Shown here: piece after piece, positions 40,920 through 48,532 of the stretch
How positions within the stretch are numbered: position 1 is the first letter of the stretch
How the letters are laid out: each line of letters opens with the position of its first letter
Assembly (NCBI RefSeq): GCF_900176335.1
Contig: NZ_FWXW01000004.1
Span: 248,001 to 312,000 of the forward strand
Length of the DNA stretch: 64,000 nucleotides
Reading direction: 5' to 3'
Origin: Papillibacter cinnamivorans DSM 12816
Lineage (GTDB): Bacteria; Bacillota; Clostridia; Oscillospirales; Oscillospiraceae
Program-made: the position numbers and the translations under genes
Notes under the pieces: generated by a model
The model's database searches: none
What the model was told of the DNA's origin: nothing
The model's input: only the letters and a program-made list of their open reading frames with translations

Positions 40920-41477
40920 TTACTTCCCTGTCCTGCAAAAGCAGGAGTTGATATGGTCGTTCACGATCCCCGTGGCCTGAAGGTGGGCGTAGACGACGGT
41001 GGAACCCATGAACTGAAAGCCCCGGGCCTTCAGATCCCGGCTCACCCGGTCGGAAAGCTCCGTTGTGGCGGGGATCTCGGCTATGCTCTCATAGTTTCCC
41101 GTGACCGGAATTCCATTCACAAAGCCCCAGATGTATCGGTCGAAGCTGCCGAATTCCCGCTGAATCTCCAGAAATCCTTTGGCGTTGGCGATGGAAGCCC
41201 GGATCTTCATCCGGTTCCGGATGATTCCGGGATCGGCAAGGAGCGCTTCCACCTTGGCCTCGTCATAGGCTGCCACCTTGACAGGATCAAACCCGTCGTA
41301 AGCTCTCCTGTAGTTTTCCCTCTTTTTGAGAACCGTAAGCCAGCTCAGGCCGGCCTGAGCCGCTTCCAGGACCAGAAATTCAAAGTGTTTTCTGTCGTCG
41401 TGAACGGGGATGCCCCACTCCTCGTCGTGATACCGGATGTAGAGCTCCCCGTTAAGGCACCAGGGACAGCGATTCAT
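40920..41477 (-). CDS. tag: DNA-3-methyladenine glycosylase I
   Basis: The protein has 185 residues. M-N-R-C-P-W-C, Y-H-D-E-E-W-G-I-P-V-H-D-D and F-E-F-L-V-L-E-A-A-Q-A-G-L-S-W are diagnostic of Tag, a zinc-containing base-excision glycosylase that removes 3-methyladenine; the C terminus keeps the second half of the zinc site (H-x16-H-I-N-S-C-F-C). Length matches the family. It is monocistronic. The 283-bp gap upstream to the fur-type gene is filled by consecutive inverted repeats. Confidence 0.95.
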   Translation of the reverse strand: MNRCPWCLNGELYIRYHDEEWGIPVHDDRKHFEFLVLEAAQAGLSWLTVLKKRENYRRAYDGFDPVKVAAYDEAKVEALLADPGIIRNRMKIRASIANAKGFLEIQREFGSFDRYIWGFVNGIPVTGNYESIAEIPATTELSDRVSRDLKARGFQFMGSTVVYAHLQATGIVNDHINSCFCRTGK

Positions 41478-41512
41478 GGCGGGTTCCTCCCTGCGGAATT
41501 AATTCATGACTG

Positions 41513-41754
41513 CTGAACCATTCAAAAACACAACAATACCAATGTTTAAACAGTGCTTTTGAATGATTCAGGTGCAAGGTTTTTGTGCGATTCCACTCAA
41601 AAACCGTGCACCGTGACTTTGCGGCGTGTGTCCGCAAAGTCACACAGGAAGTCAATCAATGCATCTGAAACGGAAAAACGCCCTCGTTTTGCCGTCAAAA
41701 AGAGCAACGGTTGCTCTTTTTGCAAATGCGTTTCAAAAAAACGCATTTGTTCAG
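41513..41754. repeat. Array of five consecutive inverted repeats
   Basis: In order: CTGAACCATTCAAAAACAC with GTGCTTTTGAATGATTCAG (41513-41571, two mismatches); GTGCAAGGTTTTTG with CAAAAACCGTGCAC (41572-41611, one mismatch); GTGACTTTGCGG with CCGCAAAGTCAC (41613-41643); AAAAAGAGCAA with TTGCTCTTTTT (41697-41721); CAAATGCGTTT with AAACGCATTTG (41723-41749). The whole stretch is bounded by CTGAAC and GTTCAG. The last two can terminate the fur-type gene; the others have no obvious role. No coding frame is credible. Confidence 0.8.
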
Positions 41755-41760
41755 TGGACA

Positions 41761-42198
41761 TTATTTTTCACGGCCCTTCTCCTGGCATTCCGGGCAGTAT
41801 CCGTAAATATCCAGCCGGTGCCCCGCAATGGAGTACCGGGTTTCGTCGGCAAGGGATTTTTCATAGGCCTCCAGGGGGCAGTGCCGGATGGACAGTATCT
41901 TTTTACAGCCAAGGCACACCAGATAATGGGTGTGGAGCATGCGGTTGAGTTCGAACAGCGCCCGGCCGTCCCCCGTGATGTGAAGCTTTGTGGCAAGACC
42001 CTTTTCCGCCAGAACCTCCAGGGTCCGGTACACGGTGGAGAGATTTGCGGAAACGCCCCTGTCTTTCAGCCGAAGGAAAACCTCCTCCGCCGCCAGGGGC
42101 TGGCTGCTCTGTCCCAGGATATCCAGCACGGCCACCCGATGCCTGGTGTTTTTCAAGCCGCTTTGTTTAAGATGCTCCCCGTAATCCGACGGCGTCAT
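41761..42198 (-). CDS. Fur-family metalloregulator
   Basis: The protein has 145 residues from the ATG at 42198, after GGGAGGG. The winged helix (about 12-85, R-V-A-V-L-D-I-L-G and V-S-A-N-L-S-T-V-Y-R-T-L-E-V-L) is followed by the dimerisation domain with H-T-H-Y-L-V-C-L-G-C and a C-terminal C-P-E-C, the structural zinc site with two C-x2-C pairs. It could be Fur, Zur or PerR; residues visible here do not decide. A 7-1-7 palindrome of Fur-family type overlaps its predicted transcript start, which implies autoregulation. Confidence 0.9.
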   Translation of the reverse strand: MTPSDYGEHLKQSGLKNTRHRVAVLDILGQSSQPLAAEEVFLRLKDRGVSANLSTVYRTLEVLAEKGLATKLHITGDGRALFELNRMLHTHYLVCLGCKKILSIRHCPLEAYEKSLADETRYSIAGHRLDIYGYCPECQEKGREK

Positions 42199-42310
42199 GG
42201 AAATCCCTCCCATCGATTGAAAACGCGCGGGTATCGGAGTAAGGCCGGAAACCGGTTTCCGGATGCGGCAGATTCCGCTGCGGATCCACAGTCCGGCGAA
42301 AACGGCCACT

Positions 42311-42325
42311 TGCGAATCATTTGCA
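42311..42325. promoter_or_regulatory. Fur-family box (7-1-7 palindrome)
   Basis: TGCGAAT-C-ATTTGCA. The AAT-N-ATT core and 7-1-7 geometry match Fur/Zur/PerR operators, but the outer bases differ from the Bacillus consensus of each. It lies about 13-27 bp downstream of the -10 hexamer, over the transcript start. Confidence 0.65.
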
Positions 42326-42337
42326 TTTAGAAATACT

Positions 42338-42366
42338 ATTTTATACCGGCTGGTGGATTCTGTCAA
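42338..42366 (-). promoter_or_regulatory. Promoter of the Fur-family gene
   Basis: TTGACA (42361-42366, minus strand), 17 bp, TAAAAT (42338-42343). Confidence 0.85.
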
Positions 42367-42440
42367 TATCGGAGGAAGAAAGAGGAAAGTTCAGATACTG
42401 TCCGGATACAAAATTTATAGAGTGTTCGTAGCAAATAGAA

Positions 42441-42473
42441 CGGGGAGGAAGAAATCTGATTTCTTCCTCCCCG
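42441..42473 (-). terminator. Terminator of the 3-hydroxyacyl-CoA dehydrogenase-like gene
   Basis: A perfect 15-bp stem from CGGGGAGGAAGAAAT (42441-42455) and ATTTCTTCCTCCCCG (42459-42473), loop CTG, 33 bp past the stop codon. Confidence 0.8.
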
Positions 42474-42505
42474 GTATTTGAGTGAAAAAACGGATTTGCC
42501 AGAAA

Positions 42506-43465
42506 TTAAAGTTTGCCGTGATATTTCAGCAGCTGAACCAGTCCGACATCGCGCCACTTGGCCAGCTCTTGGTCGTCCCGTCCGGTTCCGGGAGTCCTGT
42601 GCTTCAGCTCTTCGGCAACGCCCGGCACGGCGTAGTTGGCCGCATACCCCTCGGGGATTTCGGTCCAGGTTGCCATATCTTCATACCAGGCCTTGGTGGT
42701 GGGTCCGATATGATCCAGCAGGAATTTGATTCCGCCCTTGCCGCCGCCCAGCTCTCCGCAGAGGTGCGGGCCCATGAGGCCCCAGCGCAGGCCCGGACCG
42801 AACACGACGGCCTTGTCCACGTCTTCCACGGTGCAAACGCCCCGGAGCACCAGCTCGTAAGCTTCGCGGTTCACCGCCACCTGGATCCGGTTGCAGATAA
42901 AGCCCGGGCATTCCTTGTTGAGGACCACCGGCTCCTTGCCCATTTCGCGGTAGAAGGCTACCGCTTTGTCCAGGGCTTCCTGAGAGGTGTGTTTTCCTTT
43001 GACCAGCTCCACCAGGGGAATGAGGTGAACGGGATTGTAGGGATGGCCGCCCACGATGCGCTCCGGGTGCTTGGCATATGCCGCGATGTCCGAAACGAGA
43101 AGGCCCGAGGTGCTGGAACCGATGATGGCGTCCGGCTTGCAGTATTCTTCGATGGTTTTGATGATGGACTGCTTGATGGCGATGTTTTCCGGCCCGTTTT
43201 CCTGGATGAACTCGGCGTCCTTAACGGCTTCCTTTACGTCGCTGGTGTACTTTGCCCGCTTCACGCAGTCGGCGTACTGCGCGTCGTCAAGAACCTTCAT
43301 TTCCTTGTAGAAATCCAGCATGGCGGTAATCCGAGCCTTGGCGTCCGCCAGTTTGGCTTCGTCCAGATCGTACAGGGTTACGTTTACGCCCTTAATCAGG
43401 AAGTTGACTCCCCACGCGCTTCCGATGAGTCCCGTGCCGAAGCAGGTTACATTTTTGATACCCAT
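42506..43465 (-). CDS. 3-hydroxyacyl-CoA dehydrogenase family NAD-dependent oxidoreductase
   Basis: The protein has 319 residues. G-T-G-L-I-G-S-A-W (10-18) is the NAD-binding loop; Q-E-N-G-P-E-N, S-S-T-S-G-L and G-G-H-P-Y-N-P-V-H-L-I-P-L-V-E contain the catalytic Ser/His/Asn set of this family. The V-H-L-I-P-L form and single-gene context are nearer to L-carnitine dehydrogenase, L-gulonate dehydrogenase and lambda-crystallin-like enzymes than to fatty-acid oxidation. It has a consensus promoter and a leader of about 180 nt with a terminator-like hairpin. Confidence 0.85.
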   Translation of the reverse strand: MGIKNVTCFGTGLIGSAWGVNFLIKGVNVTLYDLDEAKLADAKARITAMLDFYKEMKVLDDAQYADCVKRAKYTSDVKEAVKDAEFIQENGPENIAIKQSIIKTIEEYCKPDAIIGSSTSGLLVSDIAAYAKHPERIVGGHPYNPVHLIPLVELVKGKHTSQEALDKAVAFYREMGKEPVVLNKECPGFICNRIQVAVNREAYELVLRGVCTVEDVDKAVVFGPGLRWGLMGPHLCGELGGGKGGIKFLLDHIGPTTKAWYEDMATWTEIPEGYAANYAVPGVAEELKHRTPGTGRDDQELAKWRDVGLVQLLKYHGKL

Positions 43466-43535
43466 AATGCTCCTCCTATTTCATATATACAGATACCGGC
43501 GGCCGCCGGGCGTTGCGCAAATGCCGCGGACATAG

Positions 43536-43561
43536 AAAAAACGCCTGAAGAAAGTCCGGCG
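43536..43561 (-). terminator. Leader terminator upstream of the 3-hydroxyacyl-CoA dehydrogenase-like gene
   Basis: On the minus strand CGCCGGA-ctttct-TCAGGCG (43542-43561, one G-A mismatch) is followed by six T residues (43536-43541). It lies between promoter and gene, roughly 100 nt into the leader. A second GC palindrome (CCGGCGGCCGCCGG, near 43497-43510) follows. Confidence 0.55.
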
Positions 43562-43650
43562 GTGGGGTTTGTGCCGTGGAGCGTTCCGCTTCTTTCTAAA
43601 AGGCGGCTGCGAAAAATCTCACCGAATAATGAACGGATTACAACAAAATT

Positions 43651-43679
43651 ATTATAGAATCCGCAGAAGAATTTGTCAA
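43651..43679 (-). promoter_or_regulatory. Full-consensus promoter of the 3-hydroxyacyl-CoA dehydrogenase-like gene
   Basis: TTGACA (43674-43679, minus strand), exactly 17 bp, TATAAT (43651-43656), within an AT-rich region. This is the only promoter in the window matching both hexamers perfectly. Confidence 0.9.
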
Positions 43680-43715
43680 ACGGATATCAGAAAATTTACA
43701 TTTTATCTAAAATAT

Positions 43716-43753
43716 CAGAAAAACAACCGCAGGGGCGTTTCATGTCCCTGCGG
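43716..43753 (-). terminator. recR terminator
   Basis: CCGCAGGG (43727-43734) and CCCTGCGG (43746-43753) form the stem and TTGTTTTTC follows on the minus strand. Part of it, CATGTCCCTGCGGCC (43741-43755), duplicates the last codons of recR (43847-43861), so the terminator may derive from a small duplication. Confidence 0.7.
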
Positions 43754-43840
43754 CCGGTCCGTCGAATAAGTCCGTCGCTTTTGCAGTTTTGCGCCCGGCT
43801 TTGTATCCCGGGACACAAAATCCCACTGAATGAAAAGCCC

Positions 43841-44440
43841 TTACATGTCCCTGCGGCCTTCCAGCGCCCGCAGCAGCGTCGCCTCGTCCGCGTATTCCAG
43901 ATGGCTTCCCACGGGGATGCCGTAGGCGAGCCGGGTCACCTTCACGCCGAAGGGTCTGAGAAGACGGGACAGATACATTGCGGTGGCCTCTCCCTCGGTG
44001 TCGGGGTTGGTGGCCATGATAACCTCGTCGACTCCCCCCGCCGCCACCCGTTCCAGAAGGGATTTGATCTGCAGGTCGTCGGGCCCCACATGGTTCATGG
44101 GAGAGATCACCCCGTGGAGCACGTGGTACCGGCCCCGGTATTCTTTTGTCCGCTCTATGGCCGCCACATCCTTGGGATCGGCCACCACGCAGACCACGGA
44201 CGGGTCCCGCTTGGGATTCCGGCAGATGGGGCACAGCTCTCCGTCGGTGAGATTGCGGCAGACGGTGCAGCACGTCACGGTGCGCTTTGCCTCCAGAATG
44301 GCGTTTGCGAAAGCCTCTGCCTCCTCCGGGGGAAGAGAAAGCATATACAGGGCTAGCCGCTGGGCCGATTTTGTCCCGATCCCGGGAAGGCGCGCAAACT
44401 GCTCGGTGAGCCTGTCCAGCGCGGCGGGAAAATACTGCAT
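43841..44440 (-). CDS. recR: Recombination mediator protein RecR
   Basis: The protein has 199 residues from the ATG at 44440, nine bases after GGGAGG; a second ATG three codons earlier abuts the ribosome-binding site. The helix-hairpin-helix (L-P-G-I-G-T-K-S-A-Q-R), zinc finger (C-x2-C ... C-P-I-C) and Toprim domain (V-V-A-D-P-K-D, T-N-P-D-T-E-G-E-A-T) are in the family order. RecR works with RecO/RecF to load RecA. The usual neighbours dnaX and ybaB are not upstream here; rpe is. Confidence 0.96.
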   Translation of the reverse strand: MQYFPAALDRLTEQFARLPGIGTKSAQRLALYMLSLPPEEAEAFANAILEAKRTVTCCTVCRNLTDGELCPICRNPKRDPSVVCVVADPKDVAAIERTKEYRGRYHVLHGVISPMNHVGPDDLQIKSLLERVAAGGVDEVIMATNPDTEGEATAMYLSRLLRPFGVKVTRLAYGIPVGSHLEYADEATLLRALEGRRDM

Positions 44441-44568
44441 GGATTTCATCCTCCCTGAATACGGATGCCCGGCAGGGCTCCGCCCGTGAAACAAATGTGT
44501 TGAAACGGGAACACCGGCAGATCCCGCCGGATAAACGGCCAAAAAAACAACCGGCCCTCAGAAATGCG

Positions 44569-45216
44569 TTACCCTTTCCGAAGCTCTGCAATCCTCGCCG
44601 GAATGTCCGCGGCTCCGTAAACCGAGCTGCCGGCCACCAGCACGTTCGCTCCCGCCTCGATGACGAGCCCCGCGGTGTCCGGGCCGATTCCGCCGTCCAC
44701 CTCCAGCTCGCACCCGGGATTATAGCGGTCTATCATCTCCCGTACGGCGCGGATCTTGGGAAGCTGATCGGCCATGAAAGCCTGTCCCCCGAAGCCCGGC
44801 TCCACCGTCATGACGAGTACCATGGAGATTCCCCGGATCCAGGGTAGCAGGGCCTCGGCGGAAGTGCGGGGCTTGATGGAAAGGGCGGGGCGGACTCCGG
44901 CGGCGCGGATGGCCTCCAGGGCGGCGGTGATCTGCTCCGGCGTGTCCGCTTCGGTGTGAACGGTGAGGATGTCCGCTCCGGCGTCGGCGAAGGCCTTGAT
45001 ATATCGCACCGGGCGGTCGATCATCAGGTGCACGTCCAGGGGCATCGCCGTGATCTTCCGGATGGAACGGACCACCGGCACACCGATGGAGATGTTGGGG
45101 ACAAAGATGCCGTCCATCACGTCCACATGGACGTAGTCCGCCGTGGAGATCCGGTCGATATCCCGCTTGAGATAGGCAAAATCGGCTGAAAGAAGGGAAG
45201 GGGCGATTTTGATCAT
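44569..45216 (-). CDS. rpe: Ribulose-phosphate 3-epimerase
   Basis: The protein has 215 residues. The TIM barrel shows M-I-K-I-A-P-S-L-L-S-A-D-F, H-V-D-V-M-D-G-x-F-V-P-N, D-V-H-L-M-I, M-T-V-E-P-G-F-G-G-Q and E-V-D-G-G-I, with metal ligands His/Asp/His/Asp all present. It interconverts ribulose-5-phosphate and xylulose-5-phosphate in the pentose phosphate pathway. It lies upstream of recR on the same strand with a 128-bp gap. Confidence 0.96.
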   Translation of the reverse strand: MIKIAPSLLSADFAYLKRDIDRISTADYVHVDVMDGIFVPNISIGVPVVRSIRKITAMPLDVHLMIDRPVRYIKAFADAGADILTVHTEADTPEQITAALEAIRAAGVRPALSIKPRTSAEALLPWIRGISMVLVMTVEPGFGGQAFMADQLPKIRAVREMIDRYNPGCELEVDGGIGPDTAGLVIEAGANVLVAGSSVYGAADIPARIAELRKG

Positions 45217-45428
45217 GGTTCAGTCCTCCCGGAGAAAAATCGTTGCGGTTCCCGCCTTTTCCGCTATGTTCCGCCCTTCCGCCTGCCGGCCTTCCCGGAA
45301 CGGCGCGGGCGGGGGAAGCATAGGATACAGAAGGCGGCGGGACCTTCGGCCGGCCGGCGGCATCCTTCTTGCCGCTCCCACAGAGCGTCCGGCCCTGACC
45401 GGCGGGCCGCGGAGCGCCGCTTCATATA

Positions 45429-45453
45429 GGGGACGGACGGACAGTCCGTCCCC
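45429..45453. other. Hairpin after ilvA
   Basis: GGGGACGGAC (45429-45438) pairs with GTCCGTCCCC (45444-45453). It is 24 bp past the ilvA stop and has no T-run; probable 3' end or partial terminator. The remaining 45217-45428 is GC-rich and shows no gene. Confidence 0.55.
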
Positions 45454-45476
45454 GCTGCGTTGTCAGGCTGTGTATG

Positions 45477-46700
45477 TCAGCAGCTGTATACGCTCTTGGA
45501 GGATACCACACGGGCTTCGTATCCGCCGTCGGCGAGAGCCTGCATGATGGCGTCCTTGTGCTCGTGGCCGAAGGCCTCCAGGGTGACCCGGAGCTCCACG
45601 GCGCTTTGCCGGTTGATGCTGATAAACTGGTTGTGGTCCAATTTTATGATGTTGCCCCGCTGCTCGGCGACGATGCGCGCCACGTTGAGAAGCTCGCCCG
45701 GCCGGTCGGGAAGAAGCACGGAGAAGGTGAAGACCCGGCCCCGGTTGATAAGCCCGTACTGCACCAGAGAGGCCATGGTGATGACGTCCATGTTTCCTCC
45801 GCTTAAAAGCGAGACCACGTTTTTGCCCTTGGCGTCCAGGTGGTGCAGAGCCGCCACCGACAGCAGCCCCGCGTTTTCCACGATCATCTTGTGGTTTTCC
45901 ATCACGTCCAGAAAGGCGTCCACCAGCTCGTCGTCCTCGATGGAGAGGATCTCGTCCACATATTTCTGGATATAGGGGAACACCAGATCTCCCGGCGTTT
46001 TCACCGCCACGCCGTCGGCAATCGTCTCCGCCTTGGGCAGAGAAACCACCTTGCCGGCCCGGACGGAGGCCAGCATGCAGGCTGCTCCCGCGGGTTCCAC
46101 GCCGATCACCCTCACGTTGGGGTTTAAAAGCTTGGAGAGGGTCGCAACCCCCGCGGCCAGACCGCCGCCGCCGATGGGGACAAGGATGATATCCGTGTCC
46201 GGCAGGTCCTTGAAGATCTCATAGGCGATGGTGCCCTGCCCCGTGGCCACGGTGAGATCGTTGAAGGGAGGAATGTAGGTGAGGCCCCGCTCCTCCGAAA
46301 GCGCCATGGCACAGGCGGCCGCGTCGTCAAAACTGCCGCCCTCCAGGATGACGTTGGCGCCGTACTCTTTTGTGCGGTTCACCTTCATGAGGGGCGTGGT
46401 GGTGGGCATGACGATGGTGGCATCAATCCCGCTTACCTGGGCGGCGTAGGCCACGCCCTGGGCGTGGTTCCCCGCCGAAGCGGTAATGAGCCCGCGGCGC
46501 TTCTGTTCCTCCGGAAGCGTGCTGATCTTGTAATACGCTCCCCGGATCTTGTAGGCACCCGTGACCTGCAGGTTTTCGGGCTTCAGGTACACGTTGTTGC
46601 CCGTTGCCTGAGAGAAGTACTTGCTGTAGACCAAATCGGTTTTCAGCAGCACTCCGGACAATGTCGCCCTGGCTTCCTTGAATTTTTCCAGCGTCATCAT
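45477..46700 (-). CDS. ilvA: Threonine ammonia-lyase with C-terminal ACT domain
   Basis: The protein has 407 residues. The PLP lysine is K51 in T-G-A-Y-K-I-R-G-A-Y, the phosphate loop is V-P-I-G-G-G-G-L-A-A-G, and residues about 325-405 form one ACT domain (P-D-R-P-G-E-L-L-N-V-A). The single-ACT form of about 400 residues is the clostridial type that may be biosynthetic (isoleucine) or catabolic (threonine to 2-oxobutyrate). No ilv or tdc genes are adjacent. A good promoter lies 37 bp upstream. Confidence 0.93.
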   Translation of the reverse strand: MMTLEKFKEARATLSGVLLKTDLVYSKYFSQATGNNVYLKPENLQVTGAYKIRGAYYKISTLPEEQKRRGLITASAGNHAQGVAYAAQVSGIDATIVMPTTTPLMKVNRTKEYGANVILEGGSFDDAAACAMALSEERGLTYIPPFNDLTVATGQGTIAYEIFKDLPDTDIILVPIGGGGLAAGVATLSKLLNPNVRVIGVEPAGAACMLASVRAGKVVSLPKAETIADGVAVKTPGDLVFPYIQKYVDEILSIEDDELVDAFLDVMENHKMIVENAGLLSVAALHHLDAKGKNVVSLLSGGNMDVITMASLVQYGLINRGRVFTFSVLLPDRPGELLNVARIVAEQRGNIIKLDHNQFISINRQSAVELRVTLEAFGHEHKDAIMQALADGGYEARVVSSKSVYSC

Positions 46701-46736
46701 GCCAAAGTCCCCTTTGTAATATTACTCAATTCTAAT

Positions 46737-46765
46737 ATGATATGCGAAAAACCGGCTCTTGTCAA
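46737..46765 (-). promoter_or_regulatory. ilvA promoter
   Basis: TTGACA (46760-46765, minus strand), 17 bp, TATCAT (46737-46742). Confidence 0.8.
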
Positions 46766-46872
46766 CGCACAGACCCGTTGGAACGCACGGAAAGAGAGGT
46801 TTTTCCGGGAAAAGGCGGCAGGGCCCGCCGGATGTATATATATGACGATACGGTTTTCGCGATTGTGTTTTC

Positions 46873-46901
46873 TTGACAGCCCGTCTGTCAGGATATACTA
46901 T
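46873..46901 (+). promoter_or_regulatory. Crotonase-gene promoter
   Basis: TTGACA (46873-46878), 17 bp, TACTAT (46896-46901), 50 bp before the ATG. Confidence 0.8.
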
Positions 46902-46951
46902 TAAAAAAGAATCAAACTGCCGGAATGCCGAATCGACGAAGGAGGATAAAA

Positions 46952-47728
46952 ATGGAGTATAAAACGATCCTTACGAGCAAGAAGGAGCATATCGCCACCA
47001 TTACCCTCAACCGGCCCGAGAGCCTGAACACCTTTTCCCTGGAGATGGCGGTGGAGCTGGACGCCGCCTTATGGGAGGCGGACAGGGATGACGACGTGTA
47101 TGTGGTAATCCTCAACGGCGCGGGAAAAGGCTTCTGCGCGGGCATCGACGTGAATATGATGAAGGGCCATTCGGCGGCCGAGCTTTACTGGTTCACCGGC
47201 CCCACCCAGGAGGCGAGCCTCACCATGTCCCGGATGGTAAAGCCGGTGATCGCCTCGGTACATAAAATCGCCGTTGCCAACGGGGCCGGGCTTGTGGCCT
47301 CGGCGGACCTCGCCGTCGCCGCCCGGAGCACCCGGTTCGGCACCACCGCGGTGAACGTGGGCCTGTTCTGCATGGGCCCCGCCATACCCCTGTCCAAGAG
47401 CGTGGGCCGCAAACGGGCCCTGGAGCTTTTGTTCACCGGGGACATCATCGACGCGGAGGAGGCCCTTCGCATCGGCCTCATCAATAAGGTGGTGGACGAC
47501 GACAAGCTGGAGGAGGAAACCTGGAAACTGGCTAAAAAGATCGCCGCCAAGAGTCCCCTGGGCGTCCAGATGGGCAAGCGCACCTTTTACGCCTGCGCCG
47601 ACCTGGAGTATTCCAAGGCCTACGACATGGCCAACGGCCAGTTCGCCATCCTGGGCAGCACCGAGGACGCCACCGAGGGCATCGACGCCTTCTTAAACCG
47701 CCGCGAGCCCAATTTTAAGCTGAAATAA
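46952..47728 (+). CDS. Enoyl-CoA hydratase/isomerase (crotonase) family protein, ECHDC3-like
   Basis: The protein has 258 residues from the ATG at 46952, six bases after AAGGAGG. The crotonase fold is clear: L-N-R-P-E-S-L-N-T-F, the oxyanion segment G-K-G-F-C-A-G-I-D-V and A-N-G-A-G-L-V-A-S-A-D-L-A-V. The two glutamates that catalyse hydration in classical enoyl-CoA hydratases appear to be missing: the second helix reads A-G-L-V-A-S-A-D and the third F-G-T-T-A-V-N-V-G-L-F-C, as in the ECHDC3 subgroup. Hydratase activity is therefore doubtful; hydrolase or isomerase action is possible. It stands alone between its own promoter and a strong terminator. Confidence 0.85.
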   Translation: MEYKTILTSKKEHIATITLNRPESLNTFSLEMAVELDAALWEADRDDDVYVVILNGAGKGFCAGIDVNMMKGHSAAELYWFTGPTQEASLTMSRMVKPVIASVHKIAVANGAGLVASADLAVAARSTRFGTTAVNVGLFCMGPAIPLSKSVGRKRALELLFTGDIIDAEEALRIGLINKVVDDDKLEEETWKLAKKIAAKSPLGVQMGKRTFYACADLEYSKAYDMANGQFAILGSTEDATEGIDAFLNRREPNFKLK

Positions 47729-47733
47729 AGATA

Positions 47734-47778
47734 AATAAAACCAGGGGGACAGTCAAAGACTGTCCCCCTGGTTTTATT
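47734..47778 (+). terminator. Terminator of the crotonase gene
   Basis: A 21-bp perfect stem: AATAAAACCAGGGGGACAGT plus C (47734-47754) against its complement (47758-47778), loop AAA, ending in TTTTATT. It can act in both directions. Confidence 0.93.
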
Positions 47779-47813
47779 TCTGGATTTAATACAGTGGGCC
47801 GTCCTTCGGAATA

Positions 47814-48487
47814 TGCTTACTGGAGCTCGAACGGGAGCTGCGCGCTCCCCGCTGGGGGTAACTTTTTGTTTCTGCAAAAAGTCACCAAAAACAGACCAAG
47901 GGGTTCCGACCCCTTGGATTCCCATAGGAGGGCTCTGCGGTAAACGCGCCTCCGGAAAGCCCCGGCCGTTGGCAGAATGAACCGCACGAGCAGCTCAAAA
48001 GGAGAAACTTTGTTTAAAACCCGCAACCGGCCTTCCAACAACCGGTTCCAGCGGCTCAGAAAATCTGAAAAAACATGCTGCTCCCAACGTTGAAGAGATT
48101 TTCCTGGCAAGGGACGTACCTTTTCAGTTAACATAATACATATAACAACTGGCGGGATCATTAAAATCCTGACATGTCCCAGAGCCGGAAATTTGAAAAA
48201 GCCGATCATCTTAAACGTCGCGCGAAATACGTTTTCGAAGACTAAATAAGCCCCACAAGCCAAAACCCAGAGAGCCCCGATTGCGGGCTGAAAAATGGAC
48301 TTCTTGCCACAGAGCTGTCCGTGCGTTCGAAACTGCCGATAGTCAATTACTAGCTAAGAGCGTCTACCGGAGCACCCTCCCCATGGAGATCCAAGAGGCC
48401 GGAGCCTCTTGGCATCCTTTTGGTGACTTTTCCTATGCAGGAAAAGTTACCCCCAGCGGGGAGCGCGCAGCTCCCGTTTGAACCCCG
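47814..48487. repeat. Non-coding repeat element, copy B (MITE-like, intact inverted ends)
   Basis: The element is 674 bp with no credible ORF. Its ends are exact inverted repeats over 30 bp (47833-47862 and 48446-48475, core CGCTGGGGGTAAC / GTTACCCCCAGCG), extended inwards with AAAAAGTCACCAAAA-type sequence and a CCAAG-GGG-hairpin at each side (47903-47924, 48399-48420 approximately). TTCGGAATA occurs directly repeated just outside (47805-47813, 48488-48496), a possible 9-bp target duplication. The interior is colinear with copy A at 1114-1775. It lies between the crotonase and galE genes, both ending into it. Confidence 0.8.
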
Positions 48488-48532
48488 TTCGGAATAAAGA
48501 ACATCTTGAAACTCAGCGGTATAATATTATTT

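Noticed and set aside
41513-41754. CRISPR array
   Set aside because: The five palindromes differ from each other and have no regular repeat-spacer periodicity; no cas genes are present in the window.
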